Below, one piece after another: positions 1 to 8,342 of a stretch of 24,420 nt of DNA. Position numbers and translations under genes: made by a program. The first letter of the stretch is position 1; each line of letters opens with the position of its first letter. The notes under the pieces were generated by a model. It was not told where the DNA came from. It worked only from the letters and a program-made list of their open reading frames with translations, and did not search any database. The DNA lies in the NCBI GenBank assembly GCA_009781125.1, contig WQYS01000006.1:1-24420 (forward strand), read 5' to 3'. Source of the DNA: Acidobacteriaceae bacterium. Lineage in GTDB: Bacteria > Acidobacteriota > Terriglobia > Terriglobales > Acidobacteriaceae.

Positions 1-1569
1 CACGATCCGGTCAAGGTCTACAACGCCTACAAGCGCGCGGTCGAGCATAAGGGCGGACCGACGGTCGTACTGGCGATGACCGTCAAAGGCTACGGTCTCG
101 GCTCGGCGCAGGCGCGCAACGCTACGCATCAGGAGAAGAAGCTGAGCGAGGAGGCGCTGCTGGCCTTCGTCAAGCAGTTTGAGATTCCGCTGCCCGAGCG
201 CGCGGTGAAGGAAGGGGCCTTCTATCGTCCTGATGACTCGGCCCCTGAGATTCAGTACATGCAGGAGCGCCGTAGGGAACTAGGTGGCTATCTTCCGCAG
301 CGCGACGCCTCCCACAAGCAGAGCTTCAAAGCGCCCGAACTCTCTACGCTGACCGAATGGACGGGCGGCTCGAACAACCGCGCCGTCTCGACCACCATGG
401 GATTCGTCAGCTTAATGCGTCATCTGCTGAAGGACCCAGCCATCGGCAAGCTGATCGTCCCTATTGTTCCCGACGAGGGCCGCACCTTCGGCCTGGAGTC
501 GGTCATCCGGCAGGTGGGCATCTACGCCGCAGAGGGGCAGAAGTATCATCCGCACGACGCCGACATGCTGCTCTACTACCGCGAGGAGCTGGACGGACAG
601 ATCCTCGAAGAGGGCCTCACCGAGGCCGGATCGATGGGTTCGTTCACCGCCGCGGGCAGCGCGTATTCAAACTATCGCGTGCCCATGATTCCGTTCTACA
701 TGTACTACTCGATGTTCGGCTTCCAGCGCATCGGAGACATGATCTGGGCGTTTGCCGACTCGCGCGGCAAGGGCTTCCTGATGGGCGGCACGGCAGGGCG
801 CACCACCATGCACGGCGAAGGCTTGCAGCATCAGGACGGCCATAGCCCGGTGCTGGCGAGCACCGTGCCGACGTGCCTGACCTACGATCCCGCCTACGTC
901 TACGAACTCGCGGTCGTGGTGCAGGACGGCATTCGCCGCATGTACGAGAACAGCGAGGATGTCTTCTACTACATCACCATGTACAACGAAGACTACGCGC
1001 AACCGCCGATGCCGGAGGGTGTCGCAGAGGGCATCCTGCGCGGCATCTACAAGCTCAAGGCGTCTTCAGGAGAGGCTGCAGCGCAACTGTTTGGCAGCGG
1101 ACCGATTCTGAACGAGGTGCTGCGTGCACAGCAGATTCTGGAGACGAAGTACAAGGTTGCCACCGACGTCTGGAGCGTCACCAGCTACAACGAGCTTCGC
1201 CGCGACGCTCTGGCTGTGGAGCGCTGGAACCGTCTCCATCCTGCCGAGCCGGAACGCAGGAGCTACTTGCAGACGGCTCTCGAAGGAGCAAACGGCCCCA
1301 TTATCGCCACGACCGACTACATGAAGTCGGTTCCGGATCAGCTTGCTCCGTGGCTTCCTTCGCGGCTGGTCACGCTGGGAACCGATGGCTTCGGCAGAAG
1401 CGACAACCGCGAGCATCTGCGCCGGCACTTCGAGGTCAGCGCCGAGTCCATCGCAGGCGCAACGCTCGCGAAGCTGGCTCGTGAAGGTAAGTTCGATCCA
1501 AAGGCCGCAGAGAAGGGGCTCGCCGAGCTTGGGCTTGATATCGAAGCCGTGGATCCTGCTCACGCGTGA
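1..1569 (+). CDS. aceE: Pyruvate dehydrogenase E1 component, homodimeric type, C-terminal 522 residues (5' end outside window)
   Basis: Thiamine-diphosphate-dependent E1 of the pyruvate dehydrogenase complex, which decarboxylates pyruvate and acetylates the lipoyl groups of E2 in the cytoplasm. The frame is open from base 1, so the first ATG inside the window (76) is internal; about 365 N-terminal residues of a roughly 887-residue family protein, including the GDG thiamine-diphosphate motif, are missing. What is visible matches Escherichia coli AceE almost block for block from memory: the active-site loop NATHQEKK, the segment GQILEEGL with the Glu that activates the cofactor, PMIPFYMYYSMFGFQRIGD, GGTAGRTTMHGEGLQHQDGHS with its active-site His, and the C-terminal GTDGFGRSDNREHLRRHFEV. 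No E2 or E3 gene follows in the window. The gene ends in TGA at 1567-1569, just before a palindromic element. Family assignment is secure. Confidence 0.97.
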   Translation, partial: HDPVKVYNAYKRAVEHKGGPTVVLAMTVKGYGLGSAQARNATHQEKKLSEEALLAFVKQFEIPLPERAVKEGAFYRPDDSAPEIQYMQERRRELGGYLPQRDASHKQSFKAPELSTLTEWTGGSNNRAVSTTMGFVSLMRHLLKDPAIGKLIVPIVPDEGRTFGLESVIRQVGIYAAEGQKYHPHDADMLLYYREELDGQILEEGLTEAGSMGSFTAAGSAYSNYRVPMIPFYMYYSMFGFQRIGDMIWAFADSRGKGFLMGGTAGRTTMHGEGLQHQDGHSPVLASTVPTCLTYDPAYVYELAVVVQDGIRRMYENSEDVFYYITMYNEDYAQPPMPEGVAEGILRGIYKLKASSGEAAAQLFGSGPILNEVLRAQQILETKYKVATDVWSVTSYNELRRDALAVERWNRLHPAEPERRSYLQTALEGANGPIIATTDYMKSVPDQLAPWLPSRLVTLGTDGFGRSDNREHLRRHFEVSAESIAGATLAKLAREGKFDPKAAEKGLAELGLDIEAVDPAHA

Positions 1570-1572
1570 CAC

Positions 1573-1749
1573 GCTTCTAGGTAGGCCAAGCCTTTAGGCT
1601 TGGCTTCTCAAGATAGGCAAAGAACTGGGCTTTAGCCCCTGGGGTATGCACTGCTTCTGATTGAGAAGAGAGCATACCTCAGGGCCTGAAGGCCCTTTTC
1701 TTGCATACCCCGAGATCGCCAAGCCTAAAGGCTTGGCCTACCTAGAAGC
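1573..1749. repeat. Nested palindromic intergenic element with 32-bp perfect terminal inverted repeats
   Basis: The arms 1573-1604 and 1718-1749 are perfect reverse complements over 32 bases. Each arm also contains its own hairpin: in the left arm 1585-1593 pairs with 1596-1604 around a TT loop. Inside lie a second perfect 10-bp inverted repeat (1641-1650 with 1702-1711), a competing pairing of 1643-1649 with 1672-1678, and small hairpins at 1627-1638 and 1681-1696. There is no transposase and I see no convincing target-site duplication (flanks are unlike each other). It resembles a REP/BIME-like or MITE-like element between aceE and the next gene; which of these is not decidable here. Confidence 0.75.
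1681..1701 (+). terminator. Candidate intrinsic terminator downstream of aceE
   Basis: A six-base-pair GC-rich stem (1681-1686 with 1691-1696, TGAA loop) is directly followed by a T-rich run TTTTCTT in the plus direction. It lies 112 bases after the aceE stop and inside the palindromic element, so it may be a property of that element that also ends aceE transcription. Confidence 0.4.
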
Positions 1750-1844
1750 AAAAACTCAAATGCGATTGCTCCGTGCTCAGTCTCAGGTAAGTTCGAGACC
1801 TTCTGCTAGTTGTCTTGTATCCTCGAAGAAGAGACCTCAAAACA

Positions 1845-2711
1845 ATGACAGCAAGATCGAAGAGTACCCCTGCGTCCCCAAAAGAGTCTAACGAAAATCC
1901 GCTTATCAGCAATGCGAAGTTCCGGCAAATCTACACGGCAATTGTCGAAGCGCGATTGTTTGATGAACATCTCGCGAAACTTCAGCGCCGTGCCAAGTCT
2001 TCAAGGCGTATGGCCTCGATAGCTGGAGAAGAAGCCTGCCGCGCCAGCGTACTGATCGAACTCCGGGCAGGCGACTTCATCAGCGATGATGCCATTCATC
2101 CGGTCACAGAGCTGATTCTTGGCGCAGAGGCCAGCCCTCTGCTGCAACGCACGCTCACATATCTGCGCACTGGGAAGCGAAAGGCGCTTCCTGCTGGCGA
2201 TACTGCGCAGCAACTTTCGCCGGTTGACGACGCTGACGAGCGCCTGCGGCTTGCTCTTGGCGCAGCTCTGACGCAGAAGACTGCGAAGAAGGGCAACATC
2301 GTTCTCGCCTTCGTCCATCCGCACAGACTGAAGGGAAGCGAGTGGAAGAAGATTCTAGTACTGGCTCAGAGGCTGGAACTGCCGATTCTCTTCGTGGTTC
2401 TGCCGGGAAGTAAAAAGCATTCGGACAAGCGAGTGTGCGATCGTGCGCGGGCGGCGGGAGTTCCCGGAATTCCGGTTGACGCAGCCGATGCGGTTGCTCT
2501 ATTCCGCATCGTGCAGGAGTCCATGGGCAGGACGCGCAACGCAGATGGCCCGGTGCTGGTCGAGTGCATGGCGTACAAACTGCCCGGTCAGCCAGCCGTC
2601 GAGGACCCTCTTCGCCACCTGAAGAAGTTTCTGCTGGAAAAGAAAATCTACGACCGGGCAGGACTGGATGCCGTCGCCATGGCATTTCGGAAGAGGCTCG
2701 GGAAGATATAG
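1845..2711 (+). CDS. E1-alpha-like (pyruvate/2-oxoacid dehydrogenase alpha subunit) protein lacking the thiamine diphosphate motif
   Basis: A 288-residue protein with the outline of the alpha subunit of heterotetrameric 2-oxoacid dehydrogenases. Residues about 26-75 (FRQIYTAIVEARLFDEHLAK, then SIAGEEACRASVLIELRAGD) match the family N-terminus, normally followed by a substrate region. Residues 133-186 and 205-255 match the cofactor fold (DERLRLALGAALTQ, RLELPILFVV, GVPGIPVDAADAVALF, GPVLVECMAYKLPGQ). The family GDG-x(n)-N metal/thiamine-diphosphate motif should fall near residues 155-175, but reads AFVHPHRLKG with no GDG. The GGH motif near 248 is PGQ. It is therefore probably catalytically inactive, acting as a regulatory or structural paralogue if expressed. 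A longer reading from TTG 1815 exists; ATG 1845 is preferred, with purine-rich GAAGAAGAGA about 12 bases upstream. It shares a metabolic theme with aceE but is a different E1 architecture. Confidence 0.7.
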   Translation: MTARSKSTPASPKESNENPLISNAKFRQIYTAIVEARLFDEHLAKLQRRAKSSRRMASIAGEEACRASVLIELRAGDFISDDAIHPVTELILGAEASPLLQRTLTYLRTGKRKALPAGDTAQQLSPVDDADERLRLALGAALTQKTAKKGNIVLAFVHPHRLKGSEWKKILVLAQRLELPILFVVLPGSKKHSDKRVCDRARAAGVPGIPVDAADAVALFRIVQESMGRTRNADGPVLVECMAYKLPGQPAVEDPLRHLKKFLLEKKIYDRAGLDAVAMAFRKRLGKI

Positions 2712-2766
2712 CTGTTATTTTCGAATATCTCGTAATCTCTGGGGTCGATTCCTGGCCGGTGGATGG

Positions 2767-2772
2767 TATACT
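2767..2772 (+). promoter_or_regulatory. Possible -10 element of the DUF2846 gene
   Basis: TATACT lies 18 bases before the start codon, consistent with a short leader. The matching -35 (TCGATT, 2745-2750) is only a half match, so this is a weak candidate. Confidence 0.3.
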
Positions 2773-2790
2773 CGCGCCATCGAGGTGAAC

Positions 2791-3207
2791 ATGCGTAAGG
2801 TTATTTTGCTGGCAGTGTGTTTCATGTTTTCGTTTCTGTTCCTTGGTTCGGCGCTGGCGCAAGACGTGGCCAACGTCTACTTCTACCGTTATCGCGGGGC
2901 TGTGGGCAAGGCCCTGAAACCGTCTGTCTATATCAACGAAGATGAGATGGGACGCCTGGTAAACGGCAGATACTTTGCAGTTAAGGTCAAGCCTGGAACG
3001 TACACATTCCGCGCCGAAGACAAGCAGGCGGGCGCGTCGGTTTCGATTGAGGCGGGCAAGAGCTACTATTTCCGCACAGAGGTAGCGACGGGATTCTGGA
3101 AAGGACATTTCCGGCTCACGATGGTTGCGCCCGAACAAGGCGAATATGACATCAAGCAGTTGAAGCCGAATGATCCGGAACATGTGAAGCGCGAAAGATA
3201 TCCATAA
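2791..3207 (+). CDS. Secreted DUF2846-family protein
   Basis: A 138-residue exported protein of unknown function. The N-terminus MRKVILLAVCFMFSFLFLGS followed by ALA-QDV is a clear signal peptide, probably cut after Ala23 by signal peptidase I; no lipobox Cys is at the cleavage site. The mature part has the DUF2846 pattern: VYFYRYRGAVG near residues 29-39, a VYINEDEMGRLVNGRYF strand pair, then VKPGTYTFRAED and GKSYYFRTEV. This pattern predicts a small beta-sandwich. The ATG at 2791 is chosen because GAGGTG (2782-2787) sits just upstream and the signal sequence starts there; an in-frame upstream extension to 2668 would overlap the preceding gene and destroy the signal peptide. The gene stands alone, 79 bases after the E1-like gene, and converges with the nucleotide-sugar operon 23 bases further on. 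No role can be assigned. Confidence 0.85.
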   Translation: MRKVILLAVCFMFSFLFLGSALAQDVANVYFYRYRGAVGKALKPSVYINEDEMGRLVNGRYFAVKVKPGTYTFRAEDKQAGASVSIEAGKSYYFRTEVATGFWKGHFRLTMVAPEQGEYDIKQLKPNDPEHVKRERYP

Positions 3208-3230
3208 GCGGCGACAGCTACGGAGAAGCC

Positions 3231-4184
3231 TTATGTTCGGCAGGACAGCTCTGTCGATGATCGAAAGTACGCGAGCGAGCGTTCCAGTCCTTCGCGCAGC
3301 TTGATCTTCGGTTCCCATCCGAGCAGAGTTCTGGCCTTCTGAATATCAGGCTTGCGGCGGGTGGGATCATCCACGGGCAGCGGACGGAATACGATCTCCG
3401 AACGCGAGCCGGTCACGGCCAGAACCTCGCGGGCGCATTCAAGGATCGTCCACTCCTCGGGGTTACCAATGTTGACCGGCAGATGCTCGTCGGAGCGCGC
3501 CAGGCGTACGATGCCTTCGATCAGATCGGAGACGTAGCAAAAGCTCCGTGTCTGCGCGCCGTCGCCGTAGATGGTGATAGGTTCGCCGGCAAGCGCCTGA
3601 ATCATGAAGTTCGAGATGACGCGGCCGTCATTGGCCTGCAGGCGCGGGCCGTAGGTGTTGAAGATTCGCACCAGATGCGTGTTGACGCCGTAATAGCGGT
3701 GATAGGCCATTACGGCGGCCTCTGCGAATCGTTTCGACTCGTCGTAGACCGAGCGCGGGCCGATGGGGTTCACATTTCCCCAGTAAGTCTCTACCTGCGG
3801 ATGGACCTCAGGGTCGCCGTAGCACTCCGAGGTGGAGGCCTGAAGGTAGCCAGCGCCGTATTTGCGGGCCAGATCGAGCGTGTTCATCGCTCCATAGGAG
3901 CCGACGCGGAGCGTCTCGACTCCCAGGCGCATGTAGTCTGCCGGACTCGCCGGAGAGGCGAAGTTGAAGATGAAATCGACGCGACCCGGATCGAAGACGC
4001 AGGTGATGTCCTGCTCGATCAGGCTGAAGCGCGGCTCGTTGGCAAGCTGCGCCAGATTATCGGCGCGTCCGGTGCAGAAGTTGTCGACGCCGAGAACTCG
4101 GTGGCCTTCTCCTATCAAGGAATCGCAAAGATGGGACCCCAGAAAACCGGCAGCGCCGGTCACGAGCACTGTTTTCGACGTCAT
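3231..4184 (-). CDS. UDP-glucuronate decarboxylase (UDP-xylose synthase)
   Basis: A 317-residue short-chain dehydrogenase/epimerase that decarboxylates UDP-glucuronate to UDP-xylose through a UDP-4-keto intermediate, using bound NAD in the cytoplasm. Visible features: the NAD-binding Rossmann motif TGAAGFLG (9-16); TSECYGDP (118-125) with the active-site Ser/Thr and Glu; the family signature [18 protein letters not shown] (128-145); the catalytic Tyr147 and Lys151 in YDESK; the substrate region [18 protein letters not shown]; and a C-terminal DDPTRRKPD (272-280). The length is typical of bacterial UXS. The start is separated from the ugd stop by 7 bases, and GAGGAG overlapping that stop is a good Shine-Dalgarno, so the two genes should be co-transcribed and perhaps translationally coupled. 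The alternative dTDP-glucose 4,6-dehydratase is disfavoured by the [12 protein letters not shown] signature. Confidence 0.93.
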   Translation of the reverse strand: MTSKTVLVTGAAGFLGSHLCDSLIGEGHRVLGVDNFCTGRADNLAQLANEPRFSLIEQDITCVFDPGRVDFIFNFASPASPADYMRLGVETLRVGSYGAMNTLDLARKYGAGYLQASTSECYGDPEVHPQVETYWGNVNPIGPRSVYDESKRFAEAAVMAYHRYYGVNTHLVRIFNTYGPRLQANDGRVISNFMIQALAGEPITIYGDGAQTRSFCYVSDLIEGIVRLARSDEHLPVNIGNPEEWTILECAREVLAVTGSRSEIVFRPLPVDDPTRRKPDIQKARTLLGWEPKIKLREGLERSLAYFRSSTELSCRT

Positions 4185-4191
4185 TGACTCC

Positions 4192-5640
4192 TCATTTCTC
4201 TATCCTTGCCGGGCTTCCAGCCTCTGCGGTGCGAACCGTCGCCCGCGTTGGCGAGACTGCTGGCCGGCCCGTGCTCATATATGTGAATCCATTCTTCTGC
4301 ATTACGCCGGGATCGTAAAGATTCCTGCCGTCGATGACGATCGGGTAGCGAAGCGACTGCCGCAGCCTGCCGAGGTCGAGCGCGCCGAACTCCTGCCAGT
4401 CGGTCAGTATCAGCAGCGCGTCCGCGTCACGGGCGGCAGAGTAGGCGTCCTCGGCGTATCGCAGCGTCGCGCTCGATGGCAGCACCTGCTCAGCTCGCGC
4501 CATCGCCGCCGGATCGAAGGCTGCTACAGTACATCCCTCGGCGAGAAGCAGCTGCACGATATCCATTGCGGGGCTTTCGCGGATGTCGTCGGTCTCGCCC
4601 TTGAACGCCAGGCCGAGAACAGCCAGCCGTTTGCCGCGAAGCGTCCACAGCGTGGCGCGCACCTTGCCCAGGAAGCGCTTCTTCTGCAGCGAATTGATCT
4701 TCTCTACCTCGGCCAGCAGGCTGAAGTCCACGCCCATCTGTTCGGCGACGGAGCGGAAGGCGGCCACGTCCTTGGGGAAGCAGGAGCCGCCATAGCCGAT
4801 CCCCGGACGAAGAAAACGCGGGCCGATGCGGCGGTCCATGCCGATTCCTTGCGCCACCTGCTCCACGTTGGCGTTGGTGGCCTCGCAGAGGTTCGACACG
4901 GCGTTGATAAACGAGATCTTCAGCGCCAGAAAGGCGTTGGAGGCGTGCTTGATGATCTCGGCGCTCTGGGTCGAGGTCGTCAGCAGCGGAGGCCGCTTGT
5001 CGGCGTTTCGCCATCCTGGGATGGCGTCGGGCCGCCGGTAGTAATCGCCCGAGGTCAGCGGCTGGTAGATGCGGTTGAGCACCGCGATGGCGCGCTCGCT
5101 GTCCGCACCCACGACGATGCGGTCTGGATGCAGAAAATCCTCGACGGCAGAGCCTTCGCGCAGAAACTCCGGGTTGGAGACGATGTCGAAGAGCTCCTGA
5201 TGCACGCCGTTGCGTTCCCCATTGCGCTCCATGGTCTTGCGAATCCACTCGCTGGTGTAGACGGGCACGGTACTCTTTTCGACGATGACTTTATAGGAGT
5301 CCATGGCGCGCGCAATCTCGCAGGCAACAGCCTCGACGTAGGAGAGATCGGCCTCGCCACGCTCGCTCTGCGGCGTGCCCACGGCGATAAAGATGGCTTC
5401 GGCGAAGCGCGTGGCCTCGGCCAGGTTCGACGTGAAACGCACCCGGCAGTTACGATGCCGCTCCAGAAGCTCGGGCAGGAACCTCTCGTGAATGAGCGCG
5501 TCTCCCCCTTCGAGGGCCGCGACCTTGCGCTCGTCGTTATCGACGCAGACAACTTCGTGGCCGATCTCTGCAAAGCAGACGGCGGCCACCAGGCCGACGT
5601 AGCCGGAGCCGACCACTGCAATCCGAATGCTCTCCCCCAT
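4192..5640 (-). CDS. ugd: UDP-glucose 6-dehydrogenase
   Basis: A 482-residue enzyme that oxidises UDP-glucose to UDP-glucuronate with two NAD+. Domains in order: an N-terminal Rossmann fold with GSGYVGLV (11-18) and VDNDERK (34-39); [15 protein letters not shown] (89-102); SNPEFLREG (155-163) with catalytic Glu; [13 protein letters not shown] (238-250) with the conserved Lys and Asn; [12 protein letters not shown] (280-291) with nucleophile Cys287; and the C-terminal UDP-binding domain with [16 protein letters not shown]. It is slightly longer than usual because of an extra stretch near residues 198-222 and a polar C-terminal tail (about 457-482). The start at 5640 is preferred over an upstream ATG at 5724: a strong GGAGGAG lies just upstream of 5640 and the Rossmann strand begins immediately after it. 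It is the first gene of the operon whose second gene consumes its product to make UDP-xylose for a glycan not encoded here. Confidence 0.96.
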   Translation of the reverse strand: MGESIRIAVVGSGYVGLVAAVCFAEIGHEVVCVDNDERKVAALEGGDALIHERFLPELLERHRNCRVRFTSNLAEATRFAEAIFIAVGTPQSERGEADLSYVEAVACEIARAMDSYKVIVEKSTVPVYTSEWIRKTMERNGERNGVHQELFDIVSNPEFLREGSAVEDFLHPDRIVVGADSERAIAVLNRIYQPLTSGDYYRRPDAIPGWRNADKRPPLLTTSTQSAEIIKHASNAFLALKISFINAVSNLCEATNANVEQVAQGIGMDRRIGPRFLRPGIGYGGSCFPKDVAAFRSVAEQMGVDFSLLAEVEKINSLQKKRFLGKVRATLWTLRGKRLAVLGLAFKGETDDIRESPAMDIVQLLLAEGCTVAAFDPAAMARAEQVLPSSATLRYAEDAYSAARDADALLILTDWQEFGALDLGRLRQSLRYPIVIDGRNLYDPGVMQKNGFTYMSTGRPAVSPTRATVRTAEAGSPARIEK

Positions 5641-5926
5641 AAGCTCCTCCGCGAGCTGTCTTAATGTTATCTGGCTTTCGATTCTTCGAGAAACAGACTG
5701 AACCCTACCAGACGTTACATGCATTTACCGTGGCCACGGGTTGCTCGGACCCCACTCATGCCGGGCGCCCCACCCATGCGCAAAAAACGCGCGTGAATGG
5801 GGCCTCCGGATTCCTCCACATGAGCACAGCAGCCGGAGTGCGAATATCGGCAAGTTGCTCGAAGCATTGCCAGAGTGATGTTATGGATGATAGCTTTCTT
5901 ATCGGCTCATCAGGAGAAGAACATAC
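5641..5926. promoter_or_regulatory. Divergent intergenic region between ugd and icd with a long hairpin
   Basis: These 286 bases must contain the promoters of both the ugd operon and icd-mdh, though I could not pick convincing -35/-10 pairs. The notable structure is 5767-5803: GCCCCA (5767-5772) pairs with TGGGGC (5798-5803), and CATGCGC (5775-5781) pairs with GCGCGTG (5789-5795), with a CC/AA internal loop and an A-rich apical loop. A second, nearly identical left arm (5750-5761 versus 5768-5779, 11 of 12 bases) could pair with the same right arm. ORFs reading through this stretch are not credible genes. Confidence 0.5.
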
Positions 5927-7327
5927 ATGCAGCAGTGCTACAACGGGATCAAAGTCCCCGAAGATGGAACCGCGATCCAGTACGAAAACGGCAAATATAT
6001 TGTCCCCGACAACCCGGTCATTCCGTTCATCGAAGGCGATGGAACGGGCCGCGACATATGGAAGGCGTCGCAGCGCGTCTTCGATGCTGCTGTCGCAAAG
6101 GCTTATGGCGGCAAGCGGCAGGTGAAGTGGTTCGAGGTGCTCGCCGGAGAGAAAGCATACAGACAAACCCAGAACTGGCTCCCCGACGATACGGTCAAGG
6201 CGACGGTGGACTTTCGCGTGTCCATCAAGGGGCCGCTGACGACGCCGGTGGGCGGCGGCATCCGTTCGCTGAACGTGGCCCTGCGCCAGTTGATGGACCT
6301 CTACCAGTGCGTGCGTCCGGTGAAGTATTACGCTGGAGTACCCAGTCCGGTGAAGGCCCCCGAAAAGCTCGACGTGGTGATCTTCCGCGAGAATACTGAG
6401 GATATTTACGCCGGCATCGAGTTCCGCGAAGGCACGACGGAGGCGGCGAAGATGATCGGCTTCGTCAACGATGAGATGCTGAAGGGAACGAAGAAAAAGG
6501 TGCGGCTGGATTCAGGCGTGGGCATCAAGCCGATCTCCGTCACCGGCTCCAAGCGGCTGGTGCGGGCGGCGATTCGCTATGCCATTGCCAACGGGCGCAA
6601 GACCGTCACTCTGGTGCACAAGGGAAATATCCAAAAGTTCACCGAGGGAGCGTTCCGCGAGTGGGGCTATCAGGTCGCGACCGAGGAGTTCCGCGAGCAC
6701 GTGGTGACCGAGCGCGAGAGCTGGATTCTCGGCAATCTCGAAGCCAGTCCCAGGCTGACGGCAGAAGAGAACGCCGCGCTGGTGGAGCCGGGAATCGAGT
6801 TCGCTCCCAAGGCGTTCGTGGATGAGGTGATCGCAGAGGTCAAGGGCGTGATCGCAGCCATTGGCGCGTCGCACGGCAACGGCAAGTGGAAGCAGAAGAT
6901 TCTGGTCAACGACCGTATCGCCGATTCGATCTTCCAGCAGATCATCATCCGTCCGGGCGACTACAGCGTGCTGGCGACGACCAACCTGAACGGCGACTAC
7001 ATCTCCGACGCGGCGGCGGCGCAGGTCGGCGGTCTGGGCATCGCTCCGGGGGCGAATATCGGCGATGGCTACGCCGTCTTTGAAGCCACCCACGGCACCG
7101 CGCCCAAGTATGCCGACAAGGATGTGATTAATCCGGGTTCGGTGATGCTATCGGGCGTGATGCTGTTCGACTTTATCGGATGGAACGAGGCGGCGCGACT
7201 GATCGAGTCGTCGATGGAGAAGACCATCCAGCAGAAGTACGTGACCTACGACTTCGAGCGGCAGATGGCAGGCGCAACCAAGGTGAAGACCAGCGAGTTT
7301 GCCACGCGCATGATCGAAAACATGTGA
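5927..7327 (+). CDS. icd: Isocitrate dehydrogenase, NADP-type
   Basis: A 466-residue TCA-cycle enzyme converting isocitrate to 2-oxoglutarate and CO2. It follows the E. coli-type enzyme closely: FIEGDGTG (34-41); [16 protein letters not shown] (101-116), which carries the Ser equivalent to the E. coli phosphorylation/substrate Ser113; [10 protein letters not shown] (154-163) with the catalytic Tyr; [15 protein letters not shown] (229-243) with the catalytic Lys; and [17 protein letters not shown] (353-369) with metal-binding Asp. [17 protein letters not shown] plus TYDFER (440-445) retain the Lys/Tyr and Tyr/Arg residues that, from memory of the family, read the NADP 2'-phosphate. It is about 45-50 residues longer than the 416-residue E. 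coli enzyme; the extra sequence lies around residues 262-325. AGGAGA (5912-5917) supports the ATG at 5927. mdh follows after 47 bases without a terminator, so the two are likely co-transcribed. Confidence 0.96.
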   Translation: MQQCYNGIKVPEDGTAIQYENGKYIVPDNPVIPFIEGDGTGRDIWKASQRVFDAAVAKAYGGKRQVKWFEVLAGEKAYRQTQNWLPDDTVKATVDFRVSIKGPLTTPVGGGIRSLNVALRQLMDLYQCVRPVKYYAGVPSPVKAPEKLDVVIFRENTEDIYAGIEFREGTTEAAKMIGFVNDEMLKGTKKKVRLDSGVGIKPISVTGSKRLVRAAIRYAIANGRKTVTLVHKGNIQKFTEGAFREWGYQVATEEFREHVVTERESWILGNLEASPRLTAEENAALVEPGIEFAPKAFVDEVIAEVKGVIAAIGASHGNGKWKQKILVNDRIADSIFQQIIIRPGDYSVLATTNLNGDYISDAAAAQVGGLGIAPGANIGDGYAVFEATHGTAPKYADKDVINPGSVMLSGVMLFDFIGWNEAARLIESSMEKTIQQKYVTYDFERQMAGATKVKTSEFATRMIENM

Positions 7328-7374
7328 ATCCTATTTCACAGCAAGACATCTGTTTGAAAAGAACGGAGTTTTAG

Positions 7375-8304
7375 ATGCGTAAAAAAGTAACCATCGTAGG
7401 TGCAGGCAATGTAGGCGCGACCACTGCACACTGGATATCGGAAAAGGAACTTGCCGATATCGTTTTGATCGACGTAGTTGAGGGAATACCGCAGGGCAAG
7501 GCGCTCGATCTGCTGGAGGCGATGCCGATCGAGATGCAGGACTGCAACATCCTGGGGACCAATGACTATGCCGATACGGCAGATTCCGATGTCGTCGTGA
7601 TTACAGCAGGCATCGCGCGCAAGCCGGGAATGAGCCGCGACGATTTGCTCCAGACCAACTTCAAGATCATGAGCGATGTGGTTGCGAAGGTAGTGGAGCA
7701 TTCGCCGCATTCGATTCTGGTCGTGGTATCGAATCCGCTCGACGCCATGGTGCAGACGGCGTACAAGCAGTCCGGCTTCCCGCGCGAGCGAGTCATCGGT
7801 ATGGCCGGAGTTCTCGATTCGGCGCGCTTCCGGACGTACATCGCCGAGGAGCTGAACGTCTCGGTGGAGAACGTGACAGCGTTCGTGCTGGGCGGGCACG
7901 GCGATTCGATGGTTCCGCTCTCGCGCTATTCGACGGTGGCGGGCATTCCGATTACGGAGTTGATCTCGCCCTGCCGCCTGAAGGTGCTGGAGAAGCGGAC
8001 CGCCGATGGCGGCGCGGAGATTATCAAGTACCTGAAGACAGCTTCGGCTTATTATGCGCCGTCGGCTGCGATTACGGAGATGGTCGAAGCCATCCTCAAG
8101 GACAAGAAAAAGATACTGCCCTGCACGGCGTATCTGGAGGGAGAGTACGGGATCGACGGCTTGTATATAGGAGTTCCGTGCAAGCTGGGCGCGAAGGGGC
8201 TGGAGCAGATCATCGAGATCAAGCTGACTGCGGAAGAGCAGGCGGCTCTCGACCGCAGCGCAGAGTCGGTCAGAGAGCTATGCACGGTGATCGGCGTGGC
8301 GTGA
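7375..8304 (+). CDS. mdh: Malate dehydrogenase, LDH-like type
   Basis: A 309-residue NAD-dependent malate/oxaloacetate dehydrogenase of the lactate dehydrogenase-like class. Visible: the glycine-rich GAGNVG (9-14); Asp33 at the end of the second strand (VLIDVV), which favours [14 protein letters not shown] (78-88), where the Arg in place of the LDH Gln is the malate-specificity marker and the last Arg lies on the mobile loop; VSNPLD (118-123); Asp148 and Arg151 in VLDSARFR; and the proton-accepting His175 in GGHGDSMVP. Length and order are standard for the family. GGAG (7365-7368) precedes the ATG by six bases. It follows icd closely, giving an operon for two TCA steps, and ends 38 bases before a convergent regulator gene with no obvious terminator hairpin between them. 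Confidence 0.96.
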   Translation: MRKKVTIVGAGNVGATTAHWISEKELADIVLIDVVEGIPQGKALDLLEAMPIEMQDCNILGTNDYADTADSDVVVITAGIARKPGMSRDDLLQTNFKIMSDVVAKVVEHSPHSILVVVSNPLDAMVQTAYKQSGFPRERVIGMAGVLDSARFRTYIAEELNVSVENVTAFVLGGHGDSMVPLSRYSTVAGIPITELISPCRLKVLEKRTADGGAEIIKYLKTASAYYAPSAAITEMVEAILKDKKKILPCTAYLEGEYGIDGLYIGVPCKLGAKGLEQIIEIKLTAEEQAALDRSAESVRELCTVIGVA

Positions 8305-8342
8305 CCGGATCGTCTTTCCCGCAGATATGGTGCTGTGATTCC

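Noticed and set aside
1661..1891. Short plus-strand open frame (76 codons) in the palindromic element
   Set aside because: It spans the inverted repeats and overlaps the E1-like gene start; no coding signal.
2155..3318. Minus-strand open frame (387 codons) across the E1-like gene, the DUF2846 gene and the decarboxylase 3' end
   Set aside because: It overlaps three better-supported genes on both strands, is rich in Arg/Ser/Pro as typical of shadow frames, and shows no domain.
3964..5664. Long plus-strand open frame (566 codons) antisense to ugd and the decarboxylase gene
   Set aside because: The minus-strand frame encodes two textbook enzymes with correct motifs and ribosome binding sites; the antisense frame has no recognisable motifs and is a shadow of GC-rich codon bias.
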